Origin: Paenibacillus sp. PAMC 26794
GTDB lineage: Bacteria; Bacillota; Bacilli; Paenibacillales; Paenibacillaceae
Assembly (NCBI RefSeq): GCF_000316035.1
Contig: NZ_ANHX01000059.1
Span: 1 to 64,000 of the forward strand
DNA length: 64,000 bases
Reading direction: 5' to 3'
A program made the position numbers and the translations under genes. The notes below the pieces were generated by a model, which worked only from the letters and a program-made list of their open reading frames with translations, ran no database searches and had not been told where the DNA came from. This document shows positions 8,177 through 17,321 of this stretch, one piece after another (the first letter of the stretch is position 1; every line of letters starts with the position of its first letter).

Positions 8177-10891
8177 ATGTCAGCAAAGAATCATTTCTCC
8201 GCCGCTCGCAGTCTTGAGGTTGGAGGCAAGTCTTACCGCTACTACAGTCTCGATGCTCTTCAGGAAAACGGCCACGGCGATCTTTCCAGGCTTCCTTTCT
8301 CCATTAAAGTGTTGCTTGAAGCAGCAATTCGTCAATTCGACGGACGTGCCATTACCGAAGAACATGTAAAACAACTGACCGGCTGGGCAGATGGCCGTGA
8401 TAATAACAAGGAAATTCCATTCATTCCTGCACGTATCGTTCTGCAGGATTTCACCGGTGTACCGGTTGTCGTTGACCTCGCTGCAATGCGTGATACTGTG
8501 AAAAAAGCAGGTGGCGATCCAAAACAGATCAACCCGCTCGTACCGGTCGATCTCGTTATCGACCACTCCGTTATGGTTGATGCTTTTGGTACCAACGATG
8601 CACTTGATTACAATATCAAAGTTGAGTTTGAGCGTAATGAAGAGCGTTACCGCTTCTTGCGTTGGGCGCAAACGGCATTCAACAACTTCCGTGCAGTTCC
8701 ACCATCCACAGGGATCGTTCACCAGGTTAACCTGGAGTATCTGGCTTCCGTGGCAGCAACCAAAACCGTGGACGGCGAGACCGTTGTATTCCCGGATTCC
8801 CTCGTAGGTACAGACTCCCACACCACCATGATCAACGGACTTGGCGTTGTTGGTTGGGGTGTTGGTGGTATTGAGGCTGAAGCAGGTATGCTGGGCCAAC
8901 CGCTTTATTTTGTAACACCCGACGTTATCGGTTTCAAACTGACAGGCAGCCTGAGTGAAGGCGCAACAGCAACGGATCTGGCACTGACCGTTACCCAATT
9001 GCTTCGTAAAAAAGGCGTTGTTGGTAAATTCGTTGAGTTCTACGGACCAGGTCTTGCCAACATGGGTCTGGCTGACCGTGCAACAGTAGCCAACATGGCA
9101 CCAGAGTATGGCGCTACCATCGGCTTCTTCCCTGTCGATAGTGAAACGTTGAACTATCTGCGCAGTACTGGCCGTCCTGACGAACAGGTAGAATTGGTTG
9201 AAGCTTATTACAAAGCTCAAGGCATGTTCCGTACTTCCAGCACCGTTGATCCTGAATTCACAGATGTGATTGAACTGGATCTCGGCTCAGTTGTACCAAG
9301 TCTTGCAGGACCAAAACGTCCACAGGATCGCATCGAGCTGACACAAATGAAAGAAAGCTTCAACAGCATCATCCGCACACCTGTAGATAAAGGCGGCTAC
9401 GGGCTGAGCGATGAGAAAATCGAACAAACCGTACCTGTGAAGCACCCGAACGGTTCCACCAGTGAACTGAAAGCAGGCGCTGTTGTGATCGCGGCGATCA
9501 CAAGTTGTACAAATACTTCGAATCCAAGTGTTATGGTTGGAGCGGGACTGCTGGCGAAAAAAGCAGTTGAACGCGGCCTGACCAAACCAGGATATGTGAA
9601 AAGCAGTCTGACACCAGGTTCCCTTGTGGTTACCGAGTACCTAGAAAAAGCAGGCCTTATCACGTACCTCGACAAACTCGGATTCAACGTTGCCGGCTAC
9701 GGTTGTGCAACATGCATCGGTAACTCCGGCCCACTGCCGGACGAAGTGAGCGAAGCTATTGCTGAGAACGATATGACCGTAGCGGCTGTATTGTCCGGTA
9801 ACCGTAACTTCGAGGGCCGTGTGCATGCACAGGTTAAAGCCAACTACCTGGCATCACCACCACTCGTTGTGGCATATGCACTTGCGGGTACCGTGAATAT
9901 TGACTTTGAAACCGATCCAATCGGTTATGATACGAACAATGAGCCTGTATTCCTGAAAGACCTCTGGCCTACCTCCGAGGAAATCAAGGATACTATCGCA
10001 AGTTCCCTGAACGCTCAGATGTTCCGCAACAAGTACGAGAACGTATTTACAGCTAACGAGCGTTGGAATGCGATTTCTGTACCGGAAGGTGAATTGTACG
10101 AGTGGGACCCGAACTCCACGTACATTCAGAATCCTCCGTTCTTCCAAGAGCTTGGCGACAAGTTGAACGATATCGCAGATATCCGTTCTGCACGCGTTAT
10201 GGCATTGCTTGCGGATTCCGTAACAACGGATCACATCTCACCAGCAGGTAATATTGCACCATCCAGCCCAGCTGGACTGTACCTGAAAGAGCATGGCGTA
10301 GAGCGCAAAGACTTCAACTCCTACGGTTCACGCCGTGGTAACCATGAAGTCATGATGCGTGGTACATTCGCCAACATTCGTATTCGTAACCAGGTGGCTC
10401 CGGGCACTGAGGGCGGTGTTACGAAGTACCTGCCAACCGACGAAGAAATGTCCATCTACGATGCTTCCATGAAGTATCAGGATGAAGGACAGAACCTGAT
10501 CGTTATCGCTGGTAAAGAGTATGGTACAGGAAGCTCCCGTGACTGGGCGGCAAAAGGAACATTCCTGCTCGGCGTCAAAGCCGTTATCGCGGAAAGCTTC
10601 GAGCGGATTCACCGTAGTAACCTGGTCGGCATGGGCGTAATGCCATTGCAATTCCAGGAAGGTCACGGCTGGTCCAGCCTTGGTCTGAACGGACGTGAAA
10701 CGTATGACATTACTGGCCTCAGCAATGATGTGAAGCCAGGACAAGAGTTGAAAGTTACCGTAACTCGTGAAGACGGTACACAGTTCGAATTCCCTGTCAT
10801 CGCTCGTCTGGACAGCATGGTTGACGTGGATTACTACCATAACGGCGGTATCCTGCAAACCGTATTGCGTCAAATGATGAAAAAAGCTTAA
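8177..10891 (+). CDS. acnA: Aconitate hydratase (aconitase A)
   Basis: This 904-residue [4Fe-4S] enzyme interconverts citrate and isocitrate in the TCA cycle; in Bacillus the apo form also binds RNA. Signatures include [19 protein letters not shown], the first cluster ligand in [13 protein letters not shown], the second and third ligands in [13 protein letters not shown], and the C-terminal swivel-domain motif [12 protein letters not shown]. The length is normal for AcnA/CitB. A strong AAGGAGG precedes the ATG and a strong hairpin follows the stop, so it appears monocistronic. Confidence 0.97.
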   Translation: MSAKNHFSAARSLEVGGKSYRYYSLDALQENGHGDLSRLPFSIKVLLEAAIRQFDGRAITEEHVKQLTGWADGRDNNKEIPFIPARIVLQDFTGVPVVVDLAAMRDTVKKAGGDPKQINPLVPVDLVIDHSVMVDAFGTNDALDYNIKVEFERNEERYRFLRWAQTAFNNFRAVPPSTGIVHQVNLEYLASVAATKTVDGETVVFPDSLVGTDSHTTMINGLGVVGWGVGGIEAEAGMLGQPLYFVTPDVIGFKLTGSLSEGATATDLALTVTQLLRKKGVVGKFVEFYGPGLANMGLADRATVANMAPEYGATIGFFPVDSETLNYLRSTGRPDEQVELVEAYYKAQGMFRTSSTVDPEFTDVIELDLGSVVPSLAGPKRPQDRIELTQMKESFNSIIRTPVDKGGYGLSDEKIEQTVPVKHPNGSTSELKAGAVVIAAITSCTNTSNPSVMVGAGLLAKKAVERGLTKPGYVKSSLTPGSLVVTEYLEKAGLITYLDKLGFNVAGYGCATCIGNSGPLPDEVSEAIAENDMTVAAVLSGNRNFEGRVHAQVKANYLASPPLVVAYALAGTVNIDFETDPIGYDTNNEPVFLKDLWPTSEEIKDTIASSLNAQMFRNKYENVFTANERWNAISVPEGELYEWDPNSTYIQNPPFFQELGDKLNDIADIRSARVMALLADSVTTDHISPAGNIAPSSPAGLYLKEHGVERKDFNSYGSRRGNHEVMMRGTFANIRIRNQVAPGTEGGVTKYLPTDEEMSIYDASMKYQDEGQNLIVIAGKEYGTGSSRDWAAKGTFLLGVKAVIAESFERIHRSNLVGMGVMPLQFQEGHGWSSLGLNGRETYDITGLSNDVKPGQELKVTVTREDGTQFEFPVIARLDSMVDVDYYHNGGILQTVLRQMMKKA

Positions 10892-10925
10892 TTACATGAA
10901 TCATTAATGTGAAGAATTTATACAG

Positions 10926-10973
10926 AAAAGCTCCCCATTACGTGCAATCAGCACGTGGCGGGGAGCTTTTTGG
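10926..10973 (+). terminator. Intrinsic terminator after acnA
   Basis: A GC-rich stem (AAAAGCTCCCC pairing with GGGGAGCTTTT, extended by an inner CGTGC/GCACG pairing) is followed by T-rich sequence, 35 bp past the acnA stop. Confidence 0.85.
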
Positions 10974-11030
10974 CTTTGCTTTTCATAATCGGGATACATT
11001 TAAAAATCAATCTTCAAGGCCAACTTCCTT

Positions 11031-11240
11031 TTAATGCCCAATGTGATGTGAGGCTTGATCTAACAGTTGAATCGTACCCATGATCAGAAACAAACACGAC
11101 AGAGCAATTAACGAGCCTCCAACCCATCTAGACATGATCAATCGCTCCGTAATCTGTTTTTCTGAAGCATCCGTTACCTTATGTGGATACACGAGAAACA
11201 TTAGCCCTGCGCTAATGAACAGTACAGCCATTATAATCAA
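11031..11240 (-). CDS. Small two-helix membrane protein, last gene of the van-like operon
   Basis: This 69-residue protein has two hydrophobic segments (about 3-19 and 42-60) joined by a charged stretch with several Arg and Glu. TTG at 11240 is the likely start because AAGGAGG precedes it; an ATG lies three codons further in. It begins 13 bp after the vanZ stop on the same strand, so it is almost surely cotranscribed with vanRSYZ. No family is recognised. A role in envelope stress or in the teicoplanin-type function of VanZ is only suggested by position. Confidence 0.65.
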   Translation of the reverse strand: MIIMAVLFISAGLMFLVYPHKVTDASEKQITERLIMSRWVGGSLIALSCLFLIMGTIQLLDQASHHIGH

Positions 11241-11253
11241 GTTGTTCCCCTCC

Positions 11254-11814
11254 TTACACGTGACTTTCCTTAGAATTTAACTTTTTCGTCGTCCCGCGGG
11301 ATTCTCCTCCCACCAACACCTTTTTCAGACCCATAGCCATAGTGAAAACAATGTATCCAATCAAGCCGCCGAGCGTATTGAGCATCAGATCATCCACATC
11401 AAATATGCCCATGCCAGTCACTAACTGTGTCACTTCATAGCCCAGACTGAGCAGCAGAGAAAGCAAGAGTACCTTTACTCCAGAGAATAACTTGTTGCCC
11501 GTCAACACAGGAATGAAGATGCCCAGTGGGATAAAGGCCAGTATATTGCCTACCAGATGGATTGCGGTTCCCGGACGATGTAACGACAGACTGTTCCAGT
11601 CTCGTGAGATTTCCTGAAATGGTGTCAGGTTGACGGTTCGGGTATGAACCAAATCCGGTTGTTGCAAGAACGCCATCAGTCGAACCTTCACGATGCCAAA
11701 ATCGACTGAGCTTCCTTTAAACAGGATCAGCTTCGTAAGTAGATATACATAGATAATGAAAACGGCAATCCAAAGGATGTAATGTTTGTTTTTCTTCTGG
11801 TTGTTGTGCTTCAT
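11254..11814 (-). CDS. vanZ: VanZ family protein
   Basis: A 186-residue membrane protein with about four helices carries the VanZ core: LTPFQEISRDWN, HLVGNILAFIPLGIFIPVL, then SLGYEVTQLVTGMGIFDVDDLMLNTLGGLIGY. VanZ proteins are linked to low-level teicoplanin or lipoglycopeptide resistance by an unclear mechanism. The ATG follows GGAGGAG. It lies 28 bp downstream of vanY and 13 bp upstream of the small membrane protein, in one transcription unit headed by a two-component system. Confidence 0.88.
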   Translation of the reverse strand: MKHNNQKKNKHYILWIAVFIIYVYLLTKLILFKGSSVDFGIVKVRLMAFLQQPDLVHTRTVNLTPFQEISRDWNSLSLHRPGTAIHLVGNILAFIPLGIFIPVLTGNKLFSGVKVLLLSLLLSLGYEVTQLVTGMGIFDVDDLMLNTLGGLIGYIVFTMAMGLKKVLVGGESRGTTKKLNSKESHV

Positions 11815-11842
11815 GCTGCTCCTCCTCCTTTGTACTGCCCTG

Positions 11843-12706
11843 TTATTTCTTTACGGTGACGATGACGCCATCCATGTTATCACCCGATATTTCAGTTTGG
11901 CCTTGCTCAGGTATGTACACGGTCATATCTTGGGTGGCACGGTAATAGCGGATATGATACGCCTCACCCTCTACTTCAACAGTAATGTTCTCTTTTTCTT
12001 TTAACAATTCAAGGTACTCCTCCAGCACCAGATTATTATCATGCATGACAGCACTATGGGGCAGGCCTACATATCGAAAGTGCCATGGTTCATATTGAAT
12101 ACCTGTGATGCGCACTTTATCCTTCGGGTAACGCAAAATAAATCCGTATTTCCATGCATTCTTCTCCAGCCATGCTCCCTCTGGTGCTTCATTCATGGCA
12201 GCCAAGCTGGAACCGACATCCAGGGATAACCCGAGATTGTGCTCACTGTGTCCCGCAGGAAGCGCATAGTCTGAACCCTTTTCCCGATAAAGCTCGTCCT
12301 GCTTCGCAAAATCCCTGTAACCACTACTGATGAGAAAATATCGAACTCCCTCTTCGCCTGCTGCTTCGACCATCCTCTGAAACTCCTGCGCCACCTGCCG
12401 GGATAACATGATTTTTTGATCCATGATTCCATATCCACGAAGCAGCTCATCCTCATCTGCCACATATACAATATCGGATTTAACCCCTTCCGCGTCAACA
12501 GGGTATTGCTTATTAACCAATAACAAGTTCCCCTTATGTACCTGATCATGAATATTTCCAGTGACGGATGCCGTATAACCTGCAGGATTTTCATGCGTAT
12601 TCTGAATCTCGATGGGCAACTCATGCTTCTGCTGAAGCCATCCTGGTGATTGTGTAACGATATATCCGATCAAAACGATACATATTAAAAAGCCCCACTT
12701 TTTCAT
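11843..12706 (-). CDS. vanY: D-alanyl-D-alanine carboxypeptidase, VanY/LAS family
   Basis: This 287-residue membrane-anchored zinc peptidase trims the terminal D-Ala of peptidoglycan stems. An N-terminal membrane helix (about 4-18) exports the catalytic domain. The LAS-family zinc and catalytic motifs are present: SSGYRDFAKQDELY, AGHSEHNLGLSLDVG (His and Asp ligands) and EPWHFRYVG (catalytic Glu, His ligand). The ATG at 12706 is used because AAAGGAGG lies just upstream; the frame extends further 5' without SD support. It sits between vanS and vanZ, so its expression should follow the van-type two-component system. Confidence 0.9.
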   Translation of the reverse strand: MKKWGFLICIVLIGYIVTQSPGWLQQKHELPIEIQNTHENPAGYTASVTGNIHDQVHKGNLLLVNKQYPVDAEGVKSDIVYVADEDELLRGYGIMDQKIMLSRQVAQEFQRMVEAAGEEGVRYFLISSGYRDFAKQDELYREKGSDYALPAGHSEHNLGLSLDVGSSLAAMNEAPEGAWLEKNAWKYGFILRYPKDKVRITGIQYEPWHFRYVGLPHSAVMHDNNLVLEEYLELLKEKENITVEVEGEAYHIRYYRATQDMTVYIPEQGQTEISGDNMDGVIVTVKK

Positions 12707-12805
12707 ACTTGTTCCTCCTTTTACCTCATACATTAAGGATAGACAAAACAAGTTAAAGAAAAAGCAGGGCAATTTTAAAGTTTTTCTTAAATTTGACGTC
12801 GAACT

Positions 12806-13894
12806 TTATTGGAATACGGGCAAACGAACTTCGAACAACGTCCGCACCACATCGCTCTGGGCCGAGATCGTACCGTCATGTTGCTCCACTATATTGCGAG
12901 CTATAAATAAGCCGAGGCCTGTCCCCTCGTCCTGAGGGGTCCTGGCACGATCTCCAGTGTAATACATATCGAAGATATGCGGCAATTCCTCCGGACGAAT
13001 ATGTCCACCATAGTTAATCACCTGAATAATGATCTGTTCTGCATCACGATATCCGTTAATATCCACGTACATGCCATCCTTGCCATGTCGTGCAGCGTTA
13101 ATCAGCAGATTCTCGAACACACGTGCCAGCAACTCGCCATCGCCGGAGATCGTAAGGTCAGTGTCTATTTTTAATCGGGCGACTAGTTGGTTCTTTTCAA
13201 ATACAGGATAGAGTTCTTCGTTCATCTGCTTCAGCAGCTCACTAAGATCCAGCTGTGTCTTGTTTATAGGCAGCCTGCCATAATTCATGCGGGTAATTTC
13301 GAACAAATCATCAATCAACTTCTCTAGACGCTGTGATTTGGTGAAGGCAATCGACGTAAAGTGCCTAACCTGTTCCTCCGTCAGCTGATCATCCTTCATG
13401 AGCAGATCCAAGTATCCAAGCACAGACGTCAGCGGTGTTCGCAGATCATGCGCCAGATTGACGACAAGCTGGTCCTTACTATTTTCAGCAAAGTCCCCTC
13501 GTTCCACTGCTTCCCGTAGCTTCTCACTCGCCAGATTCACATCCTCTGCAATCGTACCTAATTCGTCCTTGGATGAGATCTGTACACGATGCTGAAAGTC
13601 TCCATTCGCCAAATGACTGATTCCTGTGGAAATGTCCTTGAAATACGTCGCGTAGGGCTTGGTAAACCAGAAGAAAAATAGAATGGCGAGCGGGATAAAT
13701 AAGAGCAGGAAAAAATAGATATCTCCGATACTTCTCATAAAATGACGATATTCAGCAAGCGGATCTTCTAAACGGACACCCGAATAATAGGCTTGTAAAA
13801 GCTTGTAAATGCCATAGGTAATTGCACCAGAGGCAAGCATGCTTAACCCTAACAACATAATCATGGTTGTGCGAAAACTTCTTCGTTTAGTCAT
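12806..13894 (-). CDS. vanS: Sensor histidine kinase, VanS-like
   Basis: A 362-residue kinase with two membrane helices (about 14-37 and 55-76) around a short extracellular loop, a HAMP segment, a dimerisation helix with LAHDLRTPLTSVLGYLD (phosphorylated His), an N-box (LLINAARHGKDG) and a G2 box EGTGLGLFIARNIVEQH. The ATG at 13892-13894 overlaps the end of the response-regulator frame by 8 bp, which implies translational coupling. The short sensory loop and gene order match VanRS-type systems that sense cell-wall stress or glycopeptides. What it senses here is unknown. Confidence 0.88.
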   Translation of the reverse strand: MTKRRSFRTTMIMLLGLSMLASGAITYGIYKLLQAYYSGVRLEDPLAEYRHFMRSIGDIYFFLLLFIPLAILFFFWFTKPYATYFKDISTGISHLANGDFQHRVQISSKDELGTIAEDVNLASEKLREAVERGDFAENSKDQLVVNLAHDLRTPLTSVLGYLDLLMKDDQLTEEQVRHFTSIAFTKSQRLEKLIDDLFEITRMNYGRLPINKTQLDLSELLKQMNEELYPVFEKNQLVARLKIDTDLTISGDGELLARVFENLLINAARHGKDGMYVDINGYRDAEQIIIQVINYGGHIRPEELPHIFDMYYTGDRARTPQDEGTGLGLFIARNIVEQHDGTISAQSDVVRTLFEVRLPVFQ

Positions 13895-14582
13895 TAAACG
13901 TGTACCCCACACCCCAGATGGTTTTGATAAACTTGTTCTTGTTCACATCTTCTCCCAGCTTTTTACGCAGGGTCCGAATGTGGACCATCACGGTATTCCC
14001 ACTCTCGTAATAGGCTTCTCCCCATACCTGTTCAAAAATATTTTCTGCACTGAACACCTGCTTGGGGTGGCTCGCGAGCAGATACAAAATGTCGAACTCC
14101 TTCGGTGTTAGTTCCACTGGTTTGCCGTAGAGTGTAACACGATGTTGATCTGGCATGATGATGAGCCCCCCCTTCTCCAGAATAGAGCGCTGCACAGGCG
14201 CAGACTGGCTGAATTGCAGAGAACGACGCAACTGAGAGTTAACCCGGGCAACAAGCTCCATCGGATTGAATGGCTTGGTCATATAATCGTCCGCGCCCAT
14301 CACGAGTCCCGTAATTTTGTCCATATCCGACGTTTTGGCACTCAGAAAAATGATCGGTAAATGATGCTGCTCCCTAATTTTACGGGTCACCTCATACCCG
14401 TCCATGCCAGGCATCATAATGTCCAGAATCGCCAAGTCTATCGCTTGAGTCTGAACAGCTTGAACCGCCGTCTTCCCATCAAAGGCCTTGATGGTGTGAT
14501 ATCCTTCTTTTTGTAAATGTAAAGCAACCAGATCAGCGATCTCAACTTCATCGTCTGCGATCAGAATCGTAATTCGCTTCAT
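13887..14582 (-). CDS. vanR: OmpR/PhoB-family response regulator, VanR-like
   Basis: This 231-residue regulator has a receiver domain with DDE near residues 10-12, the phospho-acceptor Asp in LAILDIMMPGMDG, the conserved Thr/Ser of IIFLSAKTSD and the Lys of DDYMTKPFNP. A winged-helix DNA-binding domain follows (LTPKEFDILYLLASHPKQV, HIRTLRKKLGED). It is the first gene of the five-gene leftward operon. Only 84 bp separates it from the divergent WYL regulator, so both promoters must lie in that short region. Confidence 0.92.
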   Translation of the reverse strand: MKRITILIADDEVEIADLVALHLQKEGYHTIKAFDGKTAVQAVQTQAIDLAILDIMMPGMDGYEVTRKIREQHHLPIIFLSAKTSDMDKITGLVMGADDYMTKPFNPMELVARVNSQLRRSLQFSQSAPVQRSILEKGGLIIMPDQHRVTLYGKPVELTPKEFDILYLLASHPKQVFSAENIFEQVWGEAYYESGNTVMVHIRTLRKKLGEDVNKNKFIKTIWGVGYTFND

Positions 14583-14666
14583 TGCTTATTCCACTCCTAT
14601 GTGTGATGCTCAACAATATAACATATTTGAATCCAACAGATAAACCAATGAAAGGAGTCCATACAT

Positions 14667-15617
14667 ATGAAACTGGAGCGTTTATTAGCCATCGTGGTGC
14701 TGCTAATCAATCGTGGACGGGTACAAGCCAAAGACTTGGCAGATATGTTCGAAGTATCGATCCGGACCATCTATCGGGACATCGATACATTGGGTCAAGC
14801 CGGTATCCCTGTGGTGACGTATCAGGGGGCAAGCGGCGGGATTGGTCTGGCAGAGGGTTACCGTCTGGATCGAAACGTATTAACAGACAAGGACCTCGCT
14901 TCCATCGTCACTGCCCTGCGCAGTGTATCCACTTCCCATGCTAATGCGGCGCGTGAGCTTCTGGTCGAAAAACTCAGCAGTATCGTACCTGAATCCAAAA
15001 ATGACGATTTTCAGGCCAATACCAATCGATTCATCGTTGATTATTCAACCTGGACGCATCCCGAAGCGCTGAAAATCAAGCTTGAACTTATCGAACGGGG
15101 TATGGATCAATTACGCCCCGTAACCTTTACCTACTGCAGTGCGGAAGGTATCCATACTCACCGAACTGCCGACCCTCATACCATCGTACTCAAGAAGCAT
15201 TCCTGGTATCTGTATGCTTTTTGCCACGAGCGGAATCAATTTCGCATGTTCAAGCTTGTTCGTATGCAAGATGTCACGCTTGCTAATGAGCACTTCGAGC
15301 GTAAAGTCATCAACCCACAGGACAGACCCTGGCAACAGGAATGGAGCCGTCCGAACAATCAAGCTAGGTTAACCTTGAAATTCCATCCTCGCGTCCGTCA
15401 TATTGCGGAAGAATGGTTTGGGATCGAGAACGTCATGCCTGATGGGACTGGGTATTATATCAACCAGGTTGCTTTCCCAGAGGATGGCTGGTTATATGGG
15501 TTCATTCTGGGCTTCGGCGCGGACGTTGAGGTATTGGAACCTCAGCATATTCGAGACGAGATCTGCCGTATCGCCGAGCAAATTGTACAAAATTATATAC
15601 CTCCGACTCAAACCTGA
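14667..15617 (+). CDS. YafY/DeoR-type transcriptional regulator with HTH and WYL domains
   Basis: A 316-residue regulator. Residues 1-60 form a winged helix (ERLLAIVVLLINRGRVQAK, FEVSIRTIYRDIDTL). Residues about 140-220 form the WYL ligand-binding fold (PVTFTYCSAEG, HSWYLYAFCHERNQFRMF), and a WCX-type C-terminal extension follows. WYL proteins respond to nucleic acid or small ligands. A clear AAAGGAG precedes the ATG. It is divergent from vanR and 74 bp upstream of the zinc-ribbon gene, which it may control. Confidence 0.88.
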   Translation: MKLERLLAIVVLLINRGRVQAKDLADMFEVSIRTIYRDIDTLGQAGIPVVTYQGASGGIGLAEGYRLDRNVLTDKDLASIVTALRSVSTSHANAARELLVEKLSSIVPESKNDDFQANTNRFIVDYSTWTHPEALKIKLELIERGMDQLRPVTFTYCSAEGIHTHRTADPHTIVLKKHSWYLYAFCHERNQFRMFKLVRMQDVTLANEHFERKVINPQDRPWQQEWSRPNNQARLTLKFHPRVRHIAEEWFGIENVMPDGTGYYINQVAFPEDGWLYGFILGFGADVEVLEPQHIRDEICRIAEQIVQNYIPPTQT

Positions 15618-15690
15618 CAGACAGCTGTCCAGTTCCTCCCCGTATACTTCAGATATATACAATCTGTACATATATGAGGAGGAACTAATC

Positions 15691-16509
15691 ATGAACGTCA
15701 CTGTATGTCAAAGCTGCGGCATGCCGCTCACAACCCCTGCCCAATTCGGAACGGAAGCAGATGGAAGCACAACCCGCGAATACTGTATCTATTGTTACAA
15801 AGAGGGCAAGTTTGAGCAGCCCGGTATGTCACTTGAAGGCATGACGGAGATGTGCACTGCCATTCTGAAGGACGAGGGCATGGATGAGGAATCCGCTCGT
15901 TCGATGCTGCGTAACCAGCTTCCTTTTTTGAAGCGTTGGCGCACGAATACAACGGATCAACATGCAGAATCTCTCGCTGAAAACTCTACTGCTTCTGCTA
16001 ATCCTGGTCAGGTAACAACAGATTATTCGTTCTCAACCCAGCCAATTCGTTATGTCACGCTCTCAGGCAAACGTCTTGCTGGCGTATCCGCCCGTACAAC
16101 CAATGCCATTGAGATCAGTGGCAAAGGCTGTATTCAGGGACTCTGGAACAATTATTTTGCTTCAGAGCACCTCCCTGCACCTGAAGTTGCTCGCTATGGT
16201 TGTTACACGGATTACACCGATGGGATAACCGGAGAATACACCATACTGGTAGGCCATGAAGTCAGTACGAACGAATCATTGCCTGAAGGATTGGACGACA
16301 TACTACTCCCTCCTGCAACTTACGCCGTATTCACTTCCAGAAAAGGACCGATGGCGGAGGTTGCTCACGAAGCATGGGGAGCCGTGTGGGCATGGGACAA
16401 ACAAAGTGATCGTACATTCACAGGAGATTTCGAGTTGTATGATGAACGTAGCCTGAATCCCGAAAGTGTACAAGTGGATATATACATCGCTGTTCGCCAA
16501 AGTAGATAA
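15691..16509 (+). CDS. Zinc-ribbon protein with GyrI-like effector-binding domain
   Basis: This 272-residue protein begins at the ATG after GAGGAGG; the upstream in-frame sequence overlaps the WYL gene and has no SD. Residues 1-80 form the 'putative zinc ribbon' family domain: CQSCGMPL, then EYCIYCYKEG, a four-Cys metal site, followed by a helical MTEMCTAIL segment. Residues about 115-272 match AraC/GyrI-like effector-binding proteins (ISGKGCIQGLWNNYF, GEYTILVGHEV, ATYAVFTSRKGPM, DFELYDERS). It lacks a DNA-binding domain. It probably binds a small hydrophobic ligand and is likely cotranscribed with the WYL regulator. Confidence 0.82.
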   Translation: MNVTVCQSCGMPLTTPAQFGTEADGSTTREYCIYCYKEGKFEQPGMSLEGMTEMCTAILKDEGMDEESARSMLRNQLPFLKRWRTNTTDQHAESLAENSTASANPGQVTTDYSFSTQPIRYVTLSGKRLAGVSARTTNAIEISGKGCIQGLWNNYFASEHLPAPEVARYGCYTDYTDGITGEYTILVGHEVSTNESLPEGLDDILLPPATYAVFTSRKGPMAEVAHEAWGAVWAWDKQSDRTFTGDFELYDERSLNPESVQVDIYIAVRQSR

Positions 16510-16574
16510 AGCCAACACTATAGCACCTCAGACAGGATCAAAGTTTCCTCGCATCCTTCTTCATATCACGCAAG

Positions 16575-16600
16575 CTGCCGAGTATACTCGGCAGTTTTTT
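16575..16600 (+). terminator. Intrinsic terminator
   Basis: A perfect 20-bp palindrome (arms CTGCCGAGTA) is followed directly by six T residues, about 65 bp after the effector-binding gene. Confidence 0.88.
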
Positions 16601-16811
16601 GTTATATCCGGAACTACATCACCACCTAAACAACCCGACCATGGTACCAAGTTAGTTAGCATGCTTTGCATCATCTAACCAGACAATATGCCTCATAAGC
16701 GGGTACCATTGACTTCCTTAAAATTGGGACTATTCACATAACAACCAATTCGATCCTCCCATATCAAACCTCTCATATCAGGTCCTTTACTCCTGAATTT
16801 TCCTAAAAACG

Positions 16812-16839
16812 TTTACATCTCCTGAATACGGGGTAAAAT
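16812..16839 (+). promoter_or_regulatory. Possible promoter upstream of the 55-aa ORF
   Basis: TTTACA and TAAAAT are separated by 16 bp. Most of the remaining 16600-16974 interval is AT-rich with no other element I can name. Confidence 0.3.
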
Positions 16840-16974
16840 CACTACAATCCAATTGAAATTACGCTTTAAACTCTTCTATTTCGTCTAATAAGTCACATGT
16901 ACCTATATGCTCACCTGGCATGGTAACCAGTCGAAATACATAATTCAAAAAAACGCATCAAAGGAGGAACCAAG

Positions 16975-17142
16975 ATGATCCGCATGCCTATTCAGCAAAT
17001 GATCCCGTACCATCACCAATATCCGCGCAACACGGCGACCACTGCTCCTAAAAAGGAGAATGAGAACACTCAAGGTCTATCCTTTCATGAAATTTTACAG
17101 CAAAAAATGGCGAAGAAAAATGCTTCTCCTTCCCTTAGATAA
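16975..17142 (+). CDS. Small 55-aa protein, unknown
   Basis: A 55-codon frame starts at ATG 16975 behind a perfect AAAGGAGGA site and ends at TAA 17140-17142. The peptide starts MIRMPIQQMIPYHHQ, is hydrophilic and ends in a basic, helix-like tail (SFHEILQQKMAKKNA). The SFHEIL(Q) pattern recalls the SFxxxL helix near the start of some flagellar-operon proteins, but no such genes are nearby. It is too short for many gene finders. The perfect SD and the candidate promoter argue that it is real; the function is unknown. Confidence 0.6.
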   Translation: MIRMPIQQMIPYHHQYPRNTATTAPKKENENTQGLSFHEILQQKMAKKNASPSLR

Positions 17143-17321
17143 AAATGGACACCGGACCCTATTCGAATCCGGTTATCGACCGTCTTTCCGCAGCTTGGCG
17201 GAAGGGCGGTTATTGGCATTGAGCCATAAACGACTGTACAGTTCTCAGACATGTTTCTATAATGGTTTAAATATCTACGAGATCCATGACATATACGAAC
17301 TGTAACAGGGGGACTTAGCAC

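Noticed and set aside
8180-9220. 346-codon leftward frame inside acnA
   Set aside because: It is antisense to the well-supported aconitase, with no SD and no recognisable domain; long antisense frames are common opposite strongly biased genes.
11031-14582. A complete glycopeptide-resistance cluster
   Set aside because: No vanH, D-Ala-D-Lac ligase or vanX is found in the window, and the only ligase has a D-Ala-D-Ala-type active site.
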